64,000 nucleotides of DNA from Paenibacillus dakarensis (lineage in GTDB: Bacteria; Bacillota; Bacilli; Paenibacillales; Paenibacillaceae), in the NCBI RefSeq assembly GCF_001373415.1, contig NZ_CDSE01000030.1:62001-126000 (forward strand). Direction: 5' to 3'. A program made the position numbers and the translations under genes. Below the pieces are notes generated by a model. That model worked only from the letters and a program-made list of their open reading frames with translations. It ran no database searches and had not been told where the DNA came from. Positions 42,435 through 50,594 of this stretch are shown in pieces (the stretch's first letter is position 1; the number at the start of each line of letters is the position of its first letter).

Positions 42435-43466
42435 TCAATACACCTTATGAATGACATCCTCAAAGTCCGGATTCTCCATATCGATATCATCCAGATCTCC
42501 CCAGCCCCCAAGCTCTTTAATCACATCCATCGTATTCATTTCCCGCCGATTGACTTCGATCGTAACCACATTCTCATTCACATCAGTTACGCGGATCGTA
42601 GGAGGAATTGCTGCAGTCTTTATGGTATGGGCCAATTTCAAGCCAGGGGCTGCCATCCCATGCTTCAGATAGGAATCGGGTACTTGAATAGCCCCTTTAT
42701 ATGTCACCGTAATTCGAGTTGGCAATCCAATCGTATCTCTCAGGGAACGGGTTGTTCCATCAAACGTCAGCTCACCGTTGTTAATAACCATCACCCGGCT
42801 GCACAGCTGTTCAATATCATCCATGTCATGGGTGGTGAGAAGAATGGTTTTGCCAAAATCCTTGTTCAGCAGGGTCAGAAACTGCCTTATATTCCGCTTG
42901 GCGTTCACATCAAGGCCAATGGTTGGCTCATCCAGGAACAATATATCCGGGTCATGCAGCATCGCTGCCGCAAGGTCGGCGCGCATCCGCTGTCCGAGCG
43001 ACAGCTTCCGAACAGGCGTTTCCCAGAACGCCTTCAAATCGAGAAGCTCTGTAAACTGATCAAGTCTCCGCTGCTTATCGTTATTATCCACCGAATACAT
43101 TTTTGCCAAAATATCATATGAATCCTTCACCGGCAGATCCCACCACAGCTGACTGCGCTGACCGAACACGACACCCAGATTCTGTACGACCCGGCGTCGG
43201 TCTTTATGGGGGTTCATTCCCCGAATGGAAACCTCACCGGAAGTCGGATGCAGAATACCCGTGAGCATTTTGATTGTTGTTGACTTGCCTGCCCCGTTCG
43301 GTCCTATGTATCCCACGAATTCCCCTTTGTTGACGGTAAAGCTAATGTTACGAACCGCTTCTTTAATCTTATAATCTCTGGAAAAAAGAGTTCTCAAACC
43401 AGCAAACCGCCCCTGTCTTACTACCGGGGTCTTAAATTCCTTGCGTATGTTATGTACCTCAATCAT
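42435..43466 (-). CDS. ABC-2 type exporter ATP-binding protein
   Basis: The 343-residue ATPase has Walker A GPNGAGKSTT (about 55-64), the Q-loop region GVVFGQRSQLWWDLPVKDS, signature LSLGQRMRADLA, Walker B DILFLDEPTIGLD and the H-loop TTHDMDD. FGQRSQLWWDLP is characteristic of ATPases paired with DUF990 (ABC-2 family) permeases. Residues from about 255 form a C-terminal accessory domain. It follows two such permease genes in one operon (gap 13 bases). The exported substrate is unknown. Confidence 0.9.
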   Translation of the reverse strand: MIEVHNIRKEFKTPVVRQGRFAGLRTLFSRDYKIKEAVRNISFTVNKGEFVGYIGPNGAGKSTTIKMLTGILHPTSGEVSIRGMNPHKDRRRVVQNLGVVFGQRSQLWWDLPVKDSYDILAKMYSVDNNDKQRRLDQFTELLDLKAFWETPVRKLSLGQRMRADLAAAMLHDPDILFLDEPTIGLDVNAKRNIRQFLTLLNKDFGKTILLTTHDMDDIEQLCSRVMVINNGELTFDGTTRSLRDTIGLPTRITVTYKGAIQVPDSYLKHGMAAPGLKLAHTIKTAAIPPTIRVTDVNENVVTIEVNRREMNTMDVIKELGGWGDLDDIDMENPDFEDVIHKVY

Positions 43467-43479
43467 TCGTTATTCCTCC

Positions 43480-44280
43480 TTAGCTCCCAGCGCTCTGGTA
43501 TTTAGTAATGCCATACCGCCAGAACCGAAGGCTGAGGGCAAAGCATGCTACTGCAACGAAGGCGACAGCCGGCAATACCCAGGGGCCAAGTTCCCCGCGC
43601 AGTATGTATAATGAAGGCACATAATTCACGAAACCAACAGGCACAACGATGAGCAATATAGACGACATCCATCGGGGATACAGGGACAGCGGATATTGCG
43701 CCGCGGTGCGTGCAGCATCTTCGGTAATGGTCTGCAGCTCATTGATCCGGGTCGTCCAGAACCCGAGTGTTGCTGTAGCAAGCCCGATCGAGAACAGAAT
43801 GACAGCCCCTGTACCAATAATGAATACGGTCTGAGGCACGGCAATCCAATCGACCTGACCGCTGTTCATCATGCCGCTAATCGATAAGATCAGCAGGAAT
43901 CCTCCCTGCAGCACCTCACCAAGCATGATGCGGAAGTTTTGCGGCATCAGTGCAAGCAGCACGGGCATAGGCCGGGTCAGCAGCTGGTCAAGCTCGCCGG
44001 AAACAAGGTATTTCTCCAGATGATGCACTTCATCCGCGAAGGTCCGATATAGTGTCTTCGAGAGTGTCATCACCGCAAACAAATATCCGATTTCATACAG
44101 AGACCAGCCTTGAATGGCCCCGAATTTATGAAGCACAATGGCAACCATCAAAAATTCTGAAATCTGAATGAGCGCAGCGAGCAGAGATGCAAGGACGAAG
44201 TTGAATTTGTACTGCATACGGCTTTTGATACTTGTTCGAATCAGCAGTCCATATAAAGAAATCCAGGATTTCATCGTCAT
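43480..44280 (-). CDS. DUF990 ABC-2 permease, second subunit
   Basis: The 266-residue membrane protein has six predicted helices and the features of DUF990 (ABC-2 family) permeases: an amphipathic N-terminal YGLLIRTSIKSRMQYKFNFV, and the region VSGELDQLLTRPMPVLLALM in the first cytoplasmic loop. It pairs with the permease encoded just upstream, whose stop it overlaps by four bases. Confidence 0.87.
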   Translation of the reverse strand: MTMKSWISLYGLLIRTSIKSRMQYKFNFVLASLLAALIQISEFLMVAIVLHKFGAIQGWSLYEIGYLFAVMTLSKTLYRTFADEVHHLEKYLVSGELDQLLTRPMPVLLALMPQNFRIMLGEVLQGGFLLILSISGMMNSGQVDWIAVPQTVFIIGTGAVILFSIGLATATLGFWTTRINELQTITEDAARTAAQYPLSLYPRWMSSILLIVVPVGFVNYVPSLYILRGELGPWVLPAVAFVAVACFALSLRFWRYGITKYQSAGS

Positions 44281-45053
44281 CCTCCCTGTACCTCCACTTT
44301 ACGGCGAAGGAATCCGGTCGCAAGAAGACATACCACGGTAAACAGAACGCACCAGAACAGCGTGCCCCATAAAGCCGAAGCATGACCTAAGCCGAGATAG
44401 AATCTAGTAGGAACATATAGCAGGTACGGATAAGGTGACCACCAGGCGATACGTTCAAGCCAATCCGGCAGCCATTCAATCGGTATGAAAAATCCGGCAA
44501 GCAAATTAATGAGAGCGTGATTTCCCCAATAGAGCCATGAAGATTCCGTTGTCCACAGGGCAGATGCGCCAATCAGATAATTGATGCAAATCGACAGATA
44601 TGCGGCTCCGGCTAATGCAATAACGGCGTAAAGAAGGGAAGACTTTTGCAAAGGGAAGGAGAGTGAAAAGGCGAAATAATAGACGAGATAGATGGGAATG
44701 GATTTATACACGAGCTGGTAGGCAATTTGCCCCCATTCCTTGGCCATCAAGTGGCTGAACAAATGGACAGGACGCATCAAATCGAGTGAAATGTGGCCGG
44801 TCCTGACCGCCTGGGGTATACCCAGACCATTCGTAACAAAGCTTGCGATCCATAACGCAGACTGGGTAAAGGCAATATAACTTACCATCCCTTGCGTCCC
44901 GTATTCTCCTAGGGAGTAGTCTGCCCCTAGACCAATCCAGATACAGGCATACATGAAGCCAAACATCGCACTCGCGATATTATGGACCATATGTGCGCCC
45001 CGGTACTGCAAATTTCGGGCATAGGCCTTGGAAGCCAGTGTGAAATAAAGCAT
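44277..45053 (-). CDS. DUF990 ABC-2 permease, first subunit
   Basis: The 258-residue membrane protein has six helices and AYARNLQYRGAHMVHNIASA at the N-terminus, then IPQAVRTGHISLDLMRPVHL, the counterpart of the loop in its partner. It is the first gene of the three-gene exporter operon. The frame is open to 45245, but GGAGGTG six bases before the ATG at 45053 is clearly the start. Confidence 0.87.
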   Translation of the reverse strand: MLYFTLASKAYARNLQYRGAHMVHNIASAMFGFMYACIWIGLGADYSLGEYGTQGMVSYIAFTQSALWIASFVTNGLGIPQAVRTGHISLDLMRPVHLFSHLMAKEWGQIAYQLVYKSIPIYLVYYFAFSLSFPLQKSSLLYAVIALAGAAYLSICINYLIGASALWTTESSWLYWGNHALINLLAGFFIPIEWLPDWLERIAWWSPYPYLLYVPTRFYLGLGHASALWGTLFWCVLFTVVCLLATGFLRRKVEVQGG

Positions 45054-45197
45054 GGAACACCTCCGATAAGTAGTTGTTGACGGCATATCCGTCCACTTCA
45101 GACAAGGCGAAAATGAGAGAAGGACATTAGAATACCAGAACATTCCATTATAGGCAAGAGGTTTTTTGAGAGAATTACACTGCAAGCTTGAAGGAAG

Positions 45198-45243
45198 AAA
45201 AAAGAGGCATCCCGCAAGATCATAGATCTCTTGGGACACCTCC
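45198..45243 (-). terminator. Terminator of the thioredoxin-like gene
   Basis: On the reverse strand GAGGTGTCCCAAGAGATC pairs imperfectly with GATCTTGCGGGATGCCTC and is followed by TTTTTTCTTCC, 14 bases after the gene. Confidence 0.8.
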
Positions 45244-45256
45244 ATTGATGGGATAA

Positions 45257-45586
45257 TTATCCTTCCCTGAGCGCTTCCTCGTACTGTGACAGCACGTGCT
45301 CCAGTTCATCAAAGCGGACGAACCGGGCAACGCGGAATACTTCCTTCCCTTCAAAAAACAGGATTACCGTCGGCGCAGAAAACGCCAGGTAAGCTGAAGC
45401 CACCTCAGGTGCATCCTCCATGTAAACATATATGCCTGTCACATCAGGATGTGACTCCAGCATTACGGCAACCTTAGCCTGAACCGATTCACATACGCCG
45501 CATTGCCCTGTCTTTACGACGAACAGAACAAGCCTTTGCTCCTCGATTACATGCTGAATTGCCTCCTGTGACATTAATTGCTGCAT
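45257..45586 (-). CDS. Thioredoxin-family protein
   Basis: The 109-residue protein has a thioredoxin fold with the redox motif Cys29-Gly-Val-Cys32 in KTGQCGVCESV and the cis-Pro in FSAPTVILFFEGKEVFRVARF. The CGVC motif differs from the CGPC of main thioredoxin, so it is a thioredoxin-like protein of different redox potential, similar to Bacillus YbdE/YtpP types. There is no signal peptide, so it acts in the cytoplasm. GGAG precedes the ATG. It lies just downstream of an ABC exporter operon but has its own terminator. Confidence 0.88.
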   Translation of the reverse strand: MQQLMSQEAIQHVIEEQRLVLFVVKTGQCGVCESVQAKVAVMLESHPDVTGIYVYMEDAPEVASAYLAFSAPTVILFFEGKEVFRVARFVRFDELEHVLSQYEEALREG

Positions 45587-45650
45587 AATATCTCCTCACT
45601 TTCATACCGTAGAGGGGCCAAGCTGTCTTTTCAAACACAGCTGGTTGCTG

Positions 45651-47513
45651 TTACAACGCAGCCCTCTTCAATTGACTATGGTACAAGTCACTGTAGAATC
45701 CACCCTGCTTCAACAGTTCTTCATGCGAGCCCTGCTCCAGAAGCTGTCCCTCCTTCAAAACCAGGATACGGTCAGCTTGCCGGATGGTATTCAAGCGGTG
45801 TGCAATGACAAAGCTTGTGCGCCCCTTCATGAGGCGCTGCAATCCTTCCTGGATTTTGATCTCAGTCACGGTATCGATACTGCTTGTTGCTTCATCCAGC
45901 ACCAGCATAGCAGGGTCTGCCAAAATGGCCCGGGCAATAGCAAGCAGCTGTTTCTGGCCTTGGCTGATTCCGCTGCCCCCCTCCTTCAGAACCTTGTCAT
46001 AACCGTCATTCAGTCGCATGATGAAGGAATGAGCATTCGCCAGCTTCGCCGCTTCCTCGACCTCCTCATCACTTGCGTCCAGACGGCCAAAACGGATATT
46101 GTCCCGGATCGTTCCTTCAAACAGGAACGAGTCCTGCAGCACAAATGCCATATGACTACGCAGGCTTTCCCGCTGAATCGTTGTAATATCCCGGCCATCT
46201 ACCGTAATCATTCCGCTTTTCGGATCATAAAAGCGGGAAAGAAGCTGGATGAGTGTCGTTTTTCCAGCTCCGGTAGGACCGACCAAAGCGATCATCTCCC
46301 CCGGTTTGGCCTGAAAGCTGATCCCCTCAAGCGTATCAGAGTCACCATCTTTCTCATAGGAGAAGGAAACATTCTTAAAGGTTACTGCCCCCTCTATTTG
46401 CGCCAGCTTCACCGCTTTACCTTCATCCTTCGCTTCTACCTCTTCATCCAGCACCTCAAATACCCGCTCCGCACCTGCAATAGCAGATAGCAGCGTATTC
46501 CACTGGTTCGCCAGATCATTCAGCGGCCGGGTGAACTGCCTTGCATAGCTCTCAAAGATAACAATGACCCCTATCGAAATATACCCCTTAATGGCCATAA
46601 TGCCGCCAATGCCCGCAACAATCGCAAAGCTCAGGTTATTAAGACCATTCATCACCTTAGGAATGAAGCCCGATATCGTTTGTGCCCAGAAGCCGGACAA
46701 GCGAATTTTGGCGTTACGCTCACCGAACTCCCGAATAACCCGCTCCTCTTGAGAAAAAGCCTTGATAATACGCTGACCAGAAAGCGTTTCTTCAATGTAG
46801 CCGTTCAGTTCACCAAGATTCCGCTGGCGCTCCTTAAACAGCGGGCCTGTCCGCCGGGTAATCCACCTCATCCCCAGCGCCATCAAAGGAACGACGATAA
46901 ATGTCAGGAGAGTCAGAAGCGGGCTGAGCCACAGCATAACCGATACTGTTCCAGCGAGTGTCAGCACACTCGAAAATATCTGAATCGCAGAGCTGTTAAG
47001 GGTGGAGCTGACATTCTCAATATCATTCGTTAACCGGCTCATGATCTCACCCTGCTGCCTCTTTCCAAAGAACGGGATCGGAAGACGGTGCAAATGCGTG
47101 AACAGATCCATCCGCATCCGGTATACCGTCTCTTGAGCAATACCAATCATCCATATATTGTGGAGCCAGGTTGTTAATGCCTGAAGAACATATACAATAG
47201 CCAATCCTATAAGGAAGTAAACCCATGTCGGTCCGCCGCTTCCGCCTGACCTGCTCGCATCCATGAGGAAATCGTCCACAGCAGTCCCCAGCAAATACGG
47301 TCCAAGCAGCGCTAATCCCGAGCTTACCATTACCATCAGCAGGACGAGTGACAGCTTCCCTTTTCGGCGTGCTAAATAGGACCAGATGCGGCGAAGTGTC
47401 GCTGACCAGTTTTTTGCCTTAACATTTGATTTCCGGCTGAAAATCCCCGTGCCTTCTCCCAGTTCAAATTTGGGCCTCTGGTGACGGAATGGTTCAGTGA
47501 TTGCTTTGAACAT
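45651..47513 (-). CDS. Heterodimeric ABC exporter, subunit with catalytic Walker B
   Basis: This 620-residue half-transporter has six membrane helices (about 35-310) and an ATPase domain: Walker A GPTGAGKTTLIQLL, signature ISQGQKQLLAI, Walker B MLVLDEATSSIDT. The Walker B keeps the catalytic Glu, whereas the signature departs from LSGGQ. Its partner shows the opposite pattern, so together they form one working and one degenerate ATP site, as in the BmrCD type. GGAGGAGG before the ATG at 47513 sets the start; the gene overlaps its partner by 20 bases. Multidrug or lipid-like export is inferred. Confidence 0.9.
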   Translation of the reverse strand: MFKAITEPFRHQRPKFELGEGTGIFSRKSNVKAKNWSATLRRIWSYLARRKGKLSLVLLMVMVSSGLALLGPYLLGTAVDDFLMDASRSGGSGGPTWVYFLIGLAIVYVLQALTTWLHNIWMIGIAQETVYRMRMDLFTHLHRLPIPFFGKRQQGEIMSRLTNDIENVSSTLNSSAIQIFSSVLTLAGTVSVMLWLSPLLTLLTFIVVPLMALGMRWITRRTGPLFKERQRNLGELNGYIEETLSGQRIIKAFSQEERVIREFGERNAKIRLSGFWAQTISGFIPKVMNGLNNLSFAIVAGIGGIMAIKGYISIGVIVIFESYARQFTRPLNDLANQWNTLLSAIAGAERVFEVLDEEVEAKDEGKAVKLAQIEGAVTFKNVSFSYEKDGDSDTLEGISFQAKPGEMIALVGPTGAGKTTLIQLLSRFYDPKSGMITVDGRDITTIQRESLRSHMAFVLQDSFLFEGTIRDNIRFGRLDASDEEVEEAAKLANAHSFIMRLNDGYDKVLKEGGSGISQGQKQLLAIARAILADPAMLVLDEATSSIDTVTEIKIQEGLQRLMKGRTSFVIAHRLNTIRQADRILVLKEGQLLEQGSHEELLKQGGFYSDLYHSQLKRAAL

Positions 47514-49233
47514 GCTGTACCTCCTCCCCGTATTGGGACTCATAAATGCGGCGATACAGTGAGGAGCTGTCCATTAAAGCCTCATGATCCCCTTGTGCAA
47601 TCAACCGTCCGTCATCTAGCAGCAGGATATGATCCGCCGATGTCGTGGAGCTGATCTTCTGTGTAATCAAAAATGTCGTACAGGACAAATCCTTCAGTGC
47701 ATCAAGCAACGCTGCCTCGGTCCGTACGTCAAGTGCACTGGTGCTGTCGTCCAGAATCAGAATGGCCGGCTTGCGAACCAGCGCTCTCGCGATGGATAAG
47801 CGCTGCTTCTGACCACCAGAGAGGTTCACACCCCGCTGACCGATCATTGTATCGTAACCGTGAGGCAAGCCCTCAATGGTCTCATGGATTTGAGCCCGTC
47901 TGGCAGCTTCCCGGATTTCCTCCATCGTTGCCTGCTCTTGTCCCCAGGCGATATTGTCTCGTACTGTGCCGGAAAACAGCAGTACTTCCTGCGGAACATA
48001 ACCGATGCTTCGCCGTAAATGATCCGGGTTCAGCTTGCTCGCCTCTATTCCATCTACCCGGACTGTACCTGAATTCTCTTCATACAATCGGGGAATCAGC
48101 TGGACCAATGAAGATTTACCCGAACCTGTGGCGCCCATAATCGCAATACGCTCACCTGGACTCACCTTAAACGAAATATTCGACAAGACCTTAATATCAC
48201 TTCCAGGATAGCTGAAGCTTACATCCGTAAACTCTACTCCGCCTTCCACTGCCTTGTTCCCCGTAGTCATCTGTAACTCATAAGCGTCATTCTCCGTCTT
48301 CATGACTTCCTCTATCCGCCCGGCAGACGCACGCGCTCTGGATAATACCATGACAAGTCCCGACAAGGCCGACATAGCTCCGATACAGCGCAGCGTATAG
48401 TTAAGCACTGCAACGACTTCCCCCATGGAAGCACCATTTCCGGTCGCAATATCGTTACGGCCGAACCATAGAATTGCAAGAATGGCCGCATTCATGATGA
48501 TGAGAATAAAAGGCATCGTCCGCTCGGTCATCCGAAGCGTAGACACCGTATCCTTCATAAGCTGTCCGGAAGAACGGGCAAACCGCTGGGTCTCATGCCC
48601 CATTCGTACAAATACACGGATCAGCCGGATTCCCGTCAGGTTCTCCTGGATTACTCCATTCACTGCATCCAGACGTTTCTGTACTTGACGGAAGGAAACA
48701 GCAGCCTTTTTCATAATCCAGGCGATGAACATAAATAATGCCGGCACGGTCAGTACCAGCCACAGTCCAAGCTTCACATTAACGAAAAGTGCCATAATGA
48801 TACTTCCCGATACGACAAGCGGAACCCGTGTCATAAACCGTAAACCCATAAACACCGTATCCTGAATCTGTGTCACATCTCCAGTCAGCCGCGTGATCAG
48901 AGAAGATGCTGCAAACCGGTTAAACACCGCATAAGAGAAGGATTGAACCTTATCATACAGCCTGTCCCGCATATCATATCCAAGCCCCTGGCTTGTATGA
49001 GCTGCGAAGAAGGAGCTGGCTATGCCCGCTGCAAATGCAATGACAGAGCTTCCCATGAGCACCCCGCCCCACATCCATACTACGGTTAAATCATTATGCT
49101 GGATTCCGTCATCAATAATTTTGGACATGATCAGCGGCTGCACTAACTCAAGCGTGAGCTCAATCAGCATCATCGCAAGCGCCGCTAAAGCGGCAACCCG
49201 GTACTTCTTCAAAAACGAAAAAACGATTCCCAT
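47494..49233 (-). CDS. Heterodimeric ABC exporter, subunit with degenerate Walker B
   Basis: This 579-residue half-transporter has six membrane helices (about 15-290), Walker A GATGSGKSSLVQLIPRLY, signature LSGGQKQRLSIARAL and Walker B ILILDDSTSALD. Asp replaces the catalytic Glu after Walker B, the hallmark of the non-catalytic half of asymmetric exporters. GGAGG seven bases before the ATG sets the start. It is the first gene of the two-gene operon. Confidence 0.9.
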   Translation of the reverse strand: MGIVFSFLKKYRVAALAALAMMLIELTLELVQPLIMSKIIDDGIQHNDLTVVWMWGGVLMGSSVIAFAAGIASSFFAAHTSQGLGYDMRDRLYDKVQSFSYAVFNRFAASSLITRLTGDVTQIQDTVFMGLRFMTRVPLVVSGSIIMALFVNVKLGLWLVLTVPALFMFIAWIMKKAAVSFRQVQKRLDAVNGVIQENLTGIRLIRVFVRMGHETQRFARSSGQLMKDTVSTLRMTERTMPFILIIMNAAILAILWFGRNDIATGNGASMGEVVAVLNYTLRCIGAMSALSGLVMVLSRARASAGRIEEVMKTENDAYELQMTTGNKAVEGGVEFTDVSFSYPGSDIKVLSNISFKVSPGERIAIMGATGSGKSSLVQLIPRLYEENSGTVRVDGIEASKLNPDHLRRSIGYVPQEVLLFSGTVRDNIAWGQEQATMEEIREAARRAQIHETIEGLPHGYDTMIGQRGVNLSGGQKQRLSIARALVRKPAILILDDSTSALDVRTEAALLDALKDLSCTTFLITQKISSTTSADHILLLDDGRLIAQGDHEALMDSSSLYRRIYESQYGEEVQHVQSNH

Positions 49234-49452
49234 TCACATTCCTCCGGCTTCCGGGCCTTGATGTCGCAACAGCGCGTTATGCGAAGGCCTTCCATAATAA
49301 CATCAATATTTCGTTCATAACCACATATGTACATTATAACGTTTTTTTTCAGGCTGAATCGTTTAGAAATAGAAATTTGCTCGGGGAAGTGCTAAATGAA
49401 TAGCCCATTTTTTTCGATATAGTATATAGCAATGTAGAAAGAAGAGGATGTC

Positions 49453-50505
49453 ATGAATCTACCGCAGACGTTTACGTTAAATGAAGAAGGATACACCCTG
49501 ATCCAGAAATTGGTGCTTTTCCGGATCGAAGAAGATCTGTCGTATGAACAGCATACCTTAAGGCTGATTGAAGAGAAGCAGCAGCATATCGCGCAGAAGA
49601 ACGGATTCATTCACTCGCTGAATAAGGCCCATAAGGATCACGCAGCCGCAAAGGTCATGGAGCGAATCCGCCGCAAAGAGGAATGGAAAGCGTACTGGGA
49701 AGCGAAGTATTTGCTTGTACTCCCGGAAAGTCTCCGCAACACATCCACCGAGATGCTGATCAGCCAATACAGCGAAACGGCCAACGGGCGAGTACAGCTG
49801 TTTCTCATTATGCAGGAAGTTATTCATACGCCGATTTACTATGATATGGACCACTTTAAGAATGTTGGCGAAGAGGCCCATTTTGAAGCTCATATCGATA
49901 AAATTTCATTGATGTGCGGCTTCGGCCCTTGGGGCAAGAAGATTTATAAAAACACCGAGAAGTTCTTCATAGATATCAAGGATGAAGGCGGGAAGATGCT
50001 GAAATGGGGCATCACTGGCCTCGTCGGCATTGGATCCGTCGCAGCTGTGCTGGCACTGCCTGTCATTGCCCCCGCCGTTGGCGGGATGCTCGGCCTTTCC
50101 GGGGCCGCTGCTACAACGGCTGGTCTTGCCATGCTTGGCGGCGGCTCGATTGCAGCGGGCGGTCTTGGAATGGCCGGCGGCATGACAGTGCTTGTCGGCG
50201 GAAGCAGCCTGCTTGGTGCGATAGCCGGCGGCACTGTGGGCAAGATGCTGAGCCAAATTCCCCAGGAGGCTGTTGCACTCCAGATTATCAAGGTCATCAA
50301 CCTGATCCACTTTCTGAAATCAGACGATAACCGTCATCAGGCTGAAACCATGGGGGCCTTGATCCAGGCTCAAAACATGTTCCTTGATTTCAAACAGCAG
50401 ACCGAGAGAGAGATGGTACTGAACGGAATCTACAGCAATAAAAAAGACATGATGCAGATGTCACACATTTTGAACAGAGCATTCCGGCAGCTGATTAATG
50501 GTTAA
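49453..50505 (+). CDS. Hypothetical protein with a long Gly/Ala-rich hydrophobic hairpin
   Basis: The 350-residue protein has a helical, charged N-terminal half (1-180; LTLIQKL-type helices with many Lys, Glu and His), a Gly/Ala-rich hydrophobic region at about 190-270 (GLVGIGSVAAVLALPVIAPA, LGLSGAAATTAGLAMLGGGS, LGMAGGMTVLVGGSSLLGAI), and a helical C-terminus. The hydrophobic part could form a membrane hairpin or pore-like bundle. I do not recognise the family; similar Gly-rich hairpins occur in DUF726-like and toxin-like proteins. It is monocistronic, with AGAGGATGTC before the ATG. Confidence 0.65.
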   Translation: MNLPQTFTLNEEGYTLIQKLVLFRIEEDLSYEQHTLRLIEEKQQHIAQKNGFIHSLNKAHKDHAAAKVMERIRRKEEWKAYWEAKYLLVLPESLRNTSTEMLISQYSETANGRVQLFLIMQEVIHTPIYYDMDHFKNVGEEAHFEAHIDKISLMCGFGPWGKKIYKNTEKFFIDIKDEGGKMLKWGITGLVGIGSVAAVLALPVIAPAVGGMLGLSGAAATTAGLAMLGGGSIAAGGLGMAGGMTVLVGGSSLLGAIAGGTVGKMLSQIPQEAVALQIIKVINLIHFLKSDDNRHQAETMGALIQAQNMFLDFKQQTEREMVLNGIYSNKKDMMQMSHILNRAFRQLING

Positions 50506-50548
50506 ACAACAACGGGCCCCGCATCATGGCGGAGCCCGTTGTTTCTTT
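50503..50548 (+). terminator. Terminator of the Gly-rich protein gene
   Basis: AACAACGGGC pairs with GCCCGTTGTT, with inner CGC/GCG pairing, then TCTTTTC. Confidence 0.78.
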
Positions 50549-50594
50549 TCTCAATAAGCTATAGATGAGATTTATTCTTTCGTACCCAACTTCC

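Noticed and set aside
45645..46490. 281-residue forward frame antisense to the ABC exporter
   Set aside because: It lies opposite the Walker and signature motifs of a clear ABC gene and has no recognisable domain.
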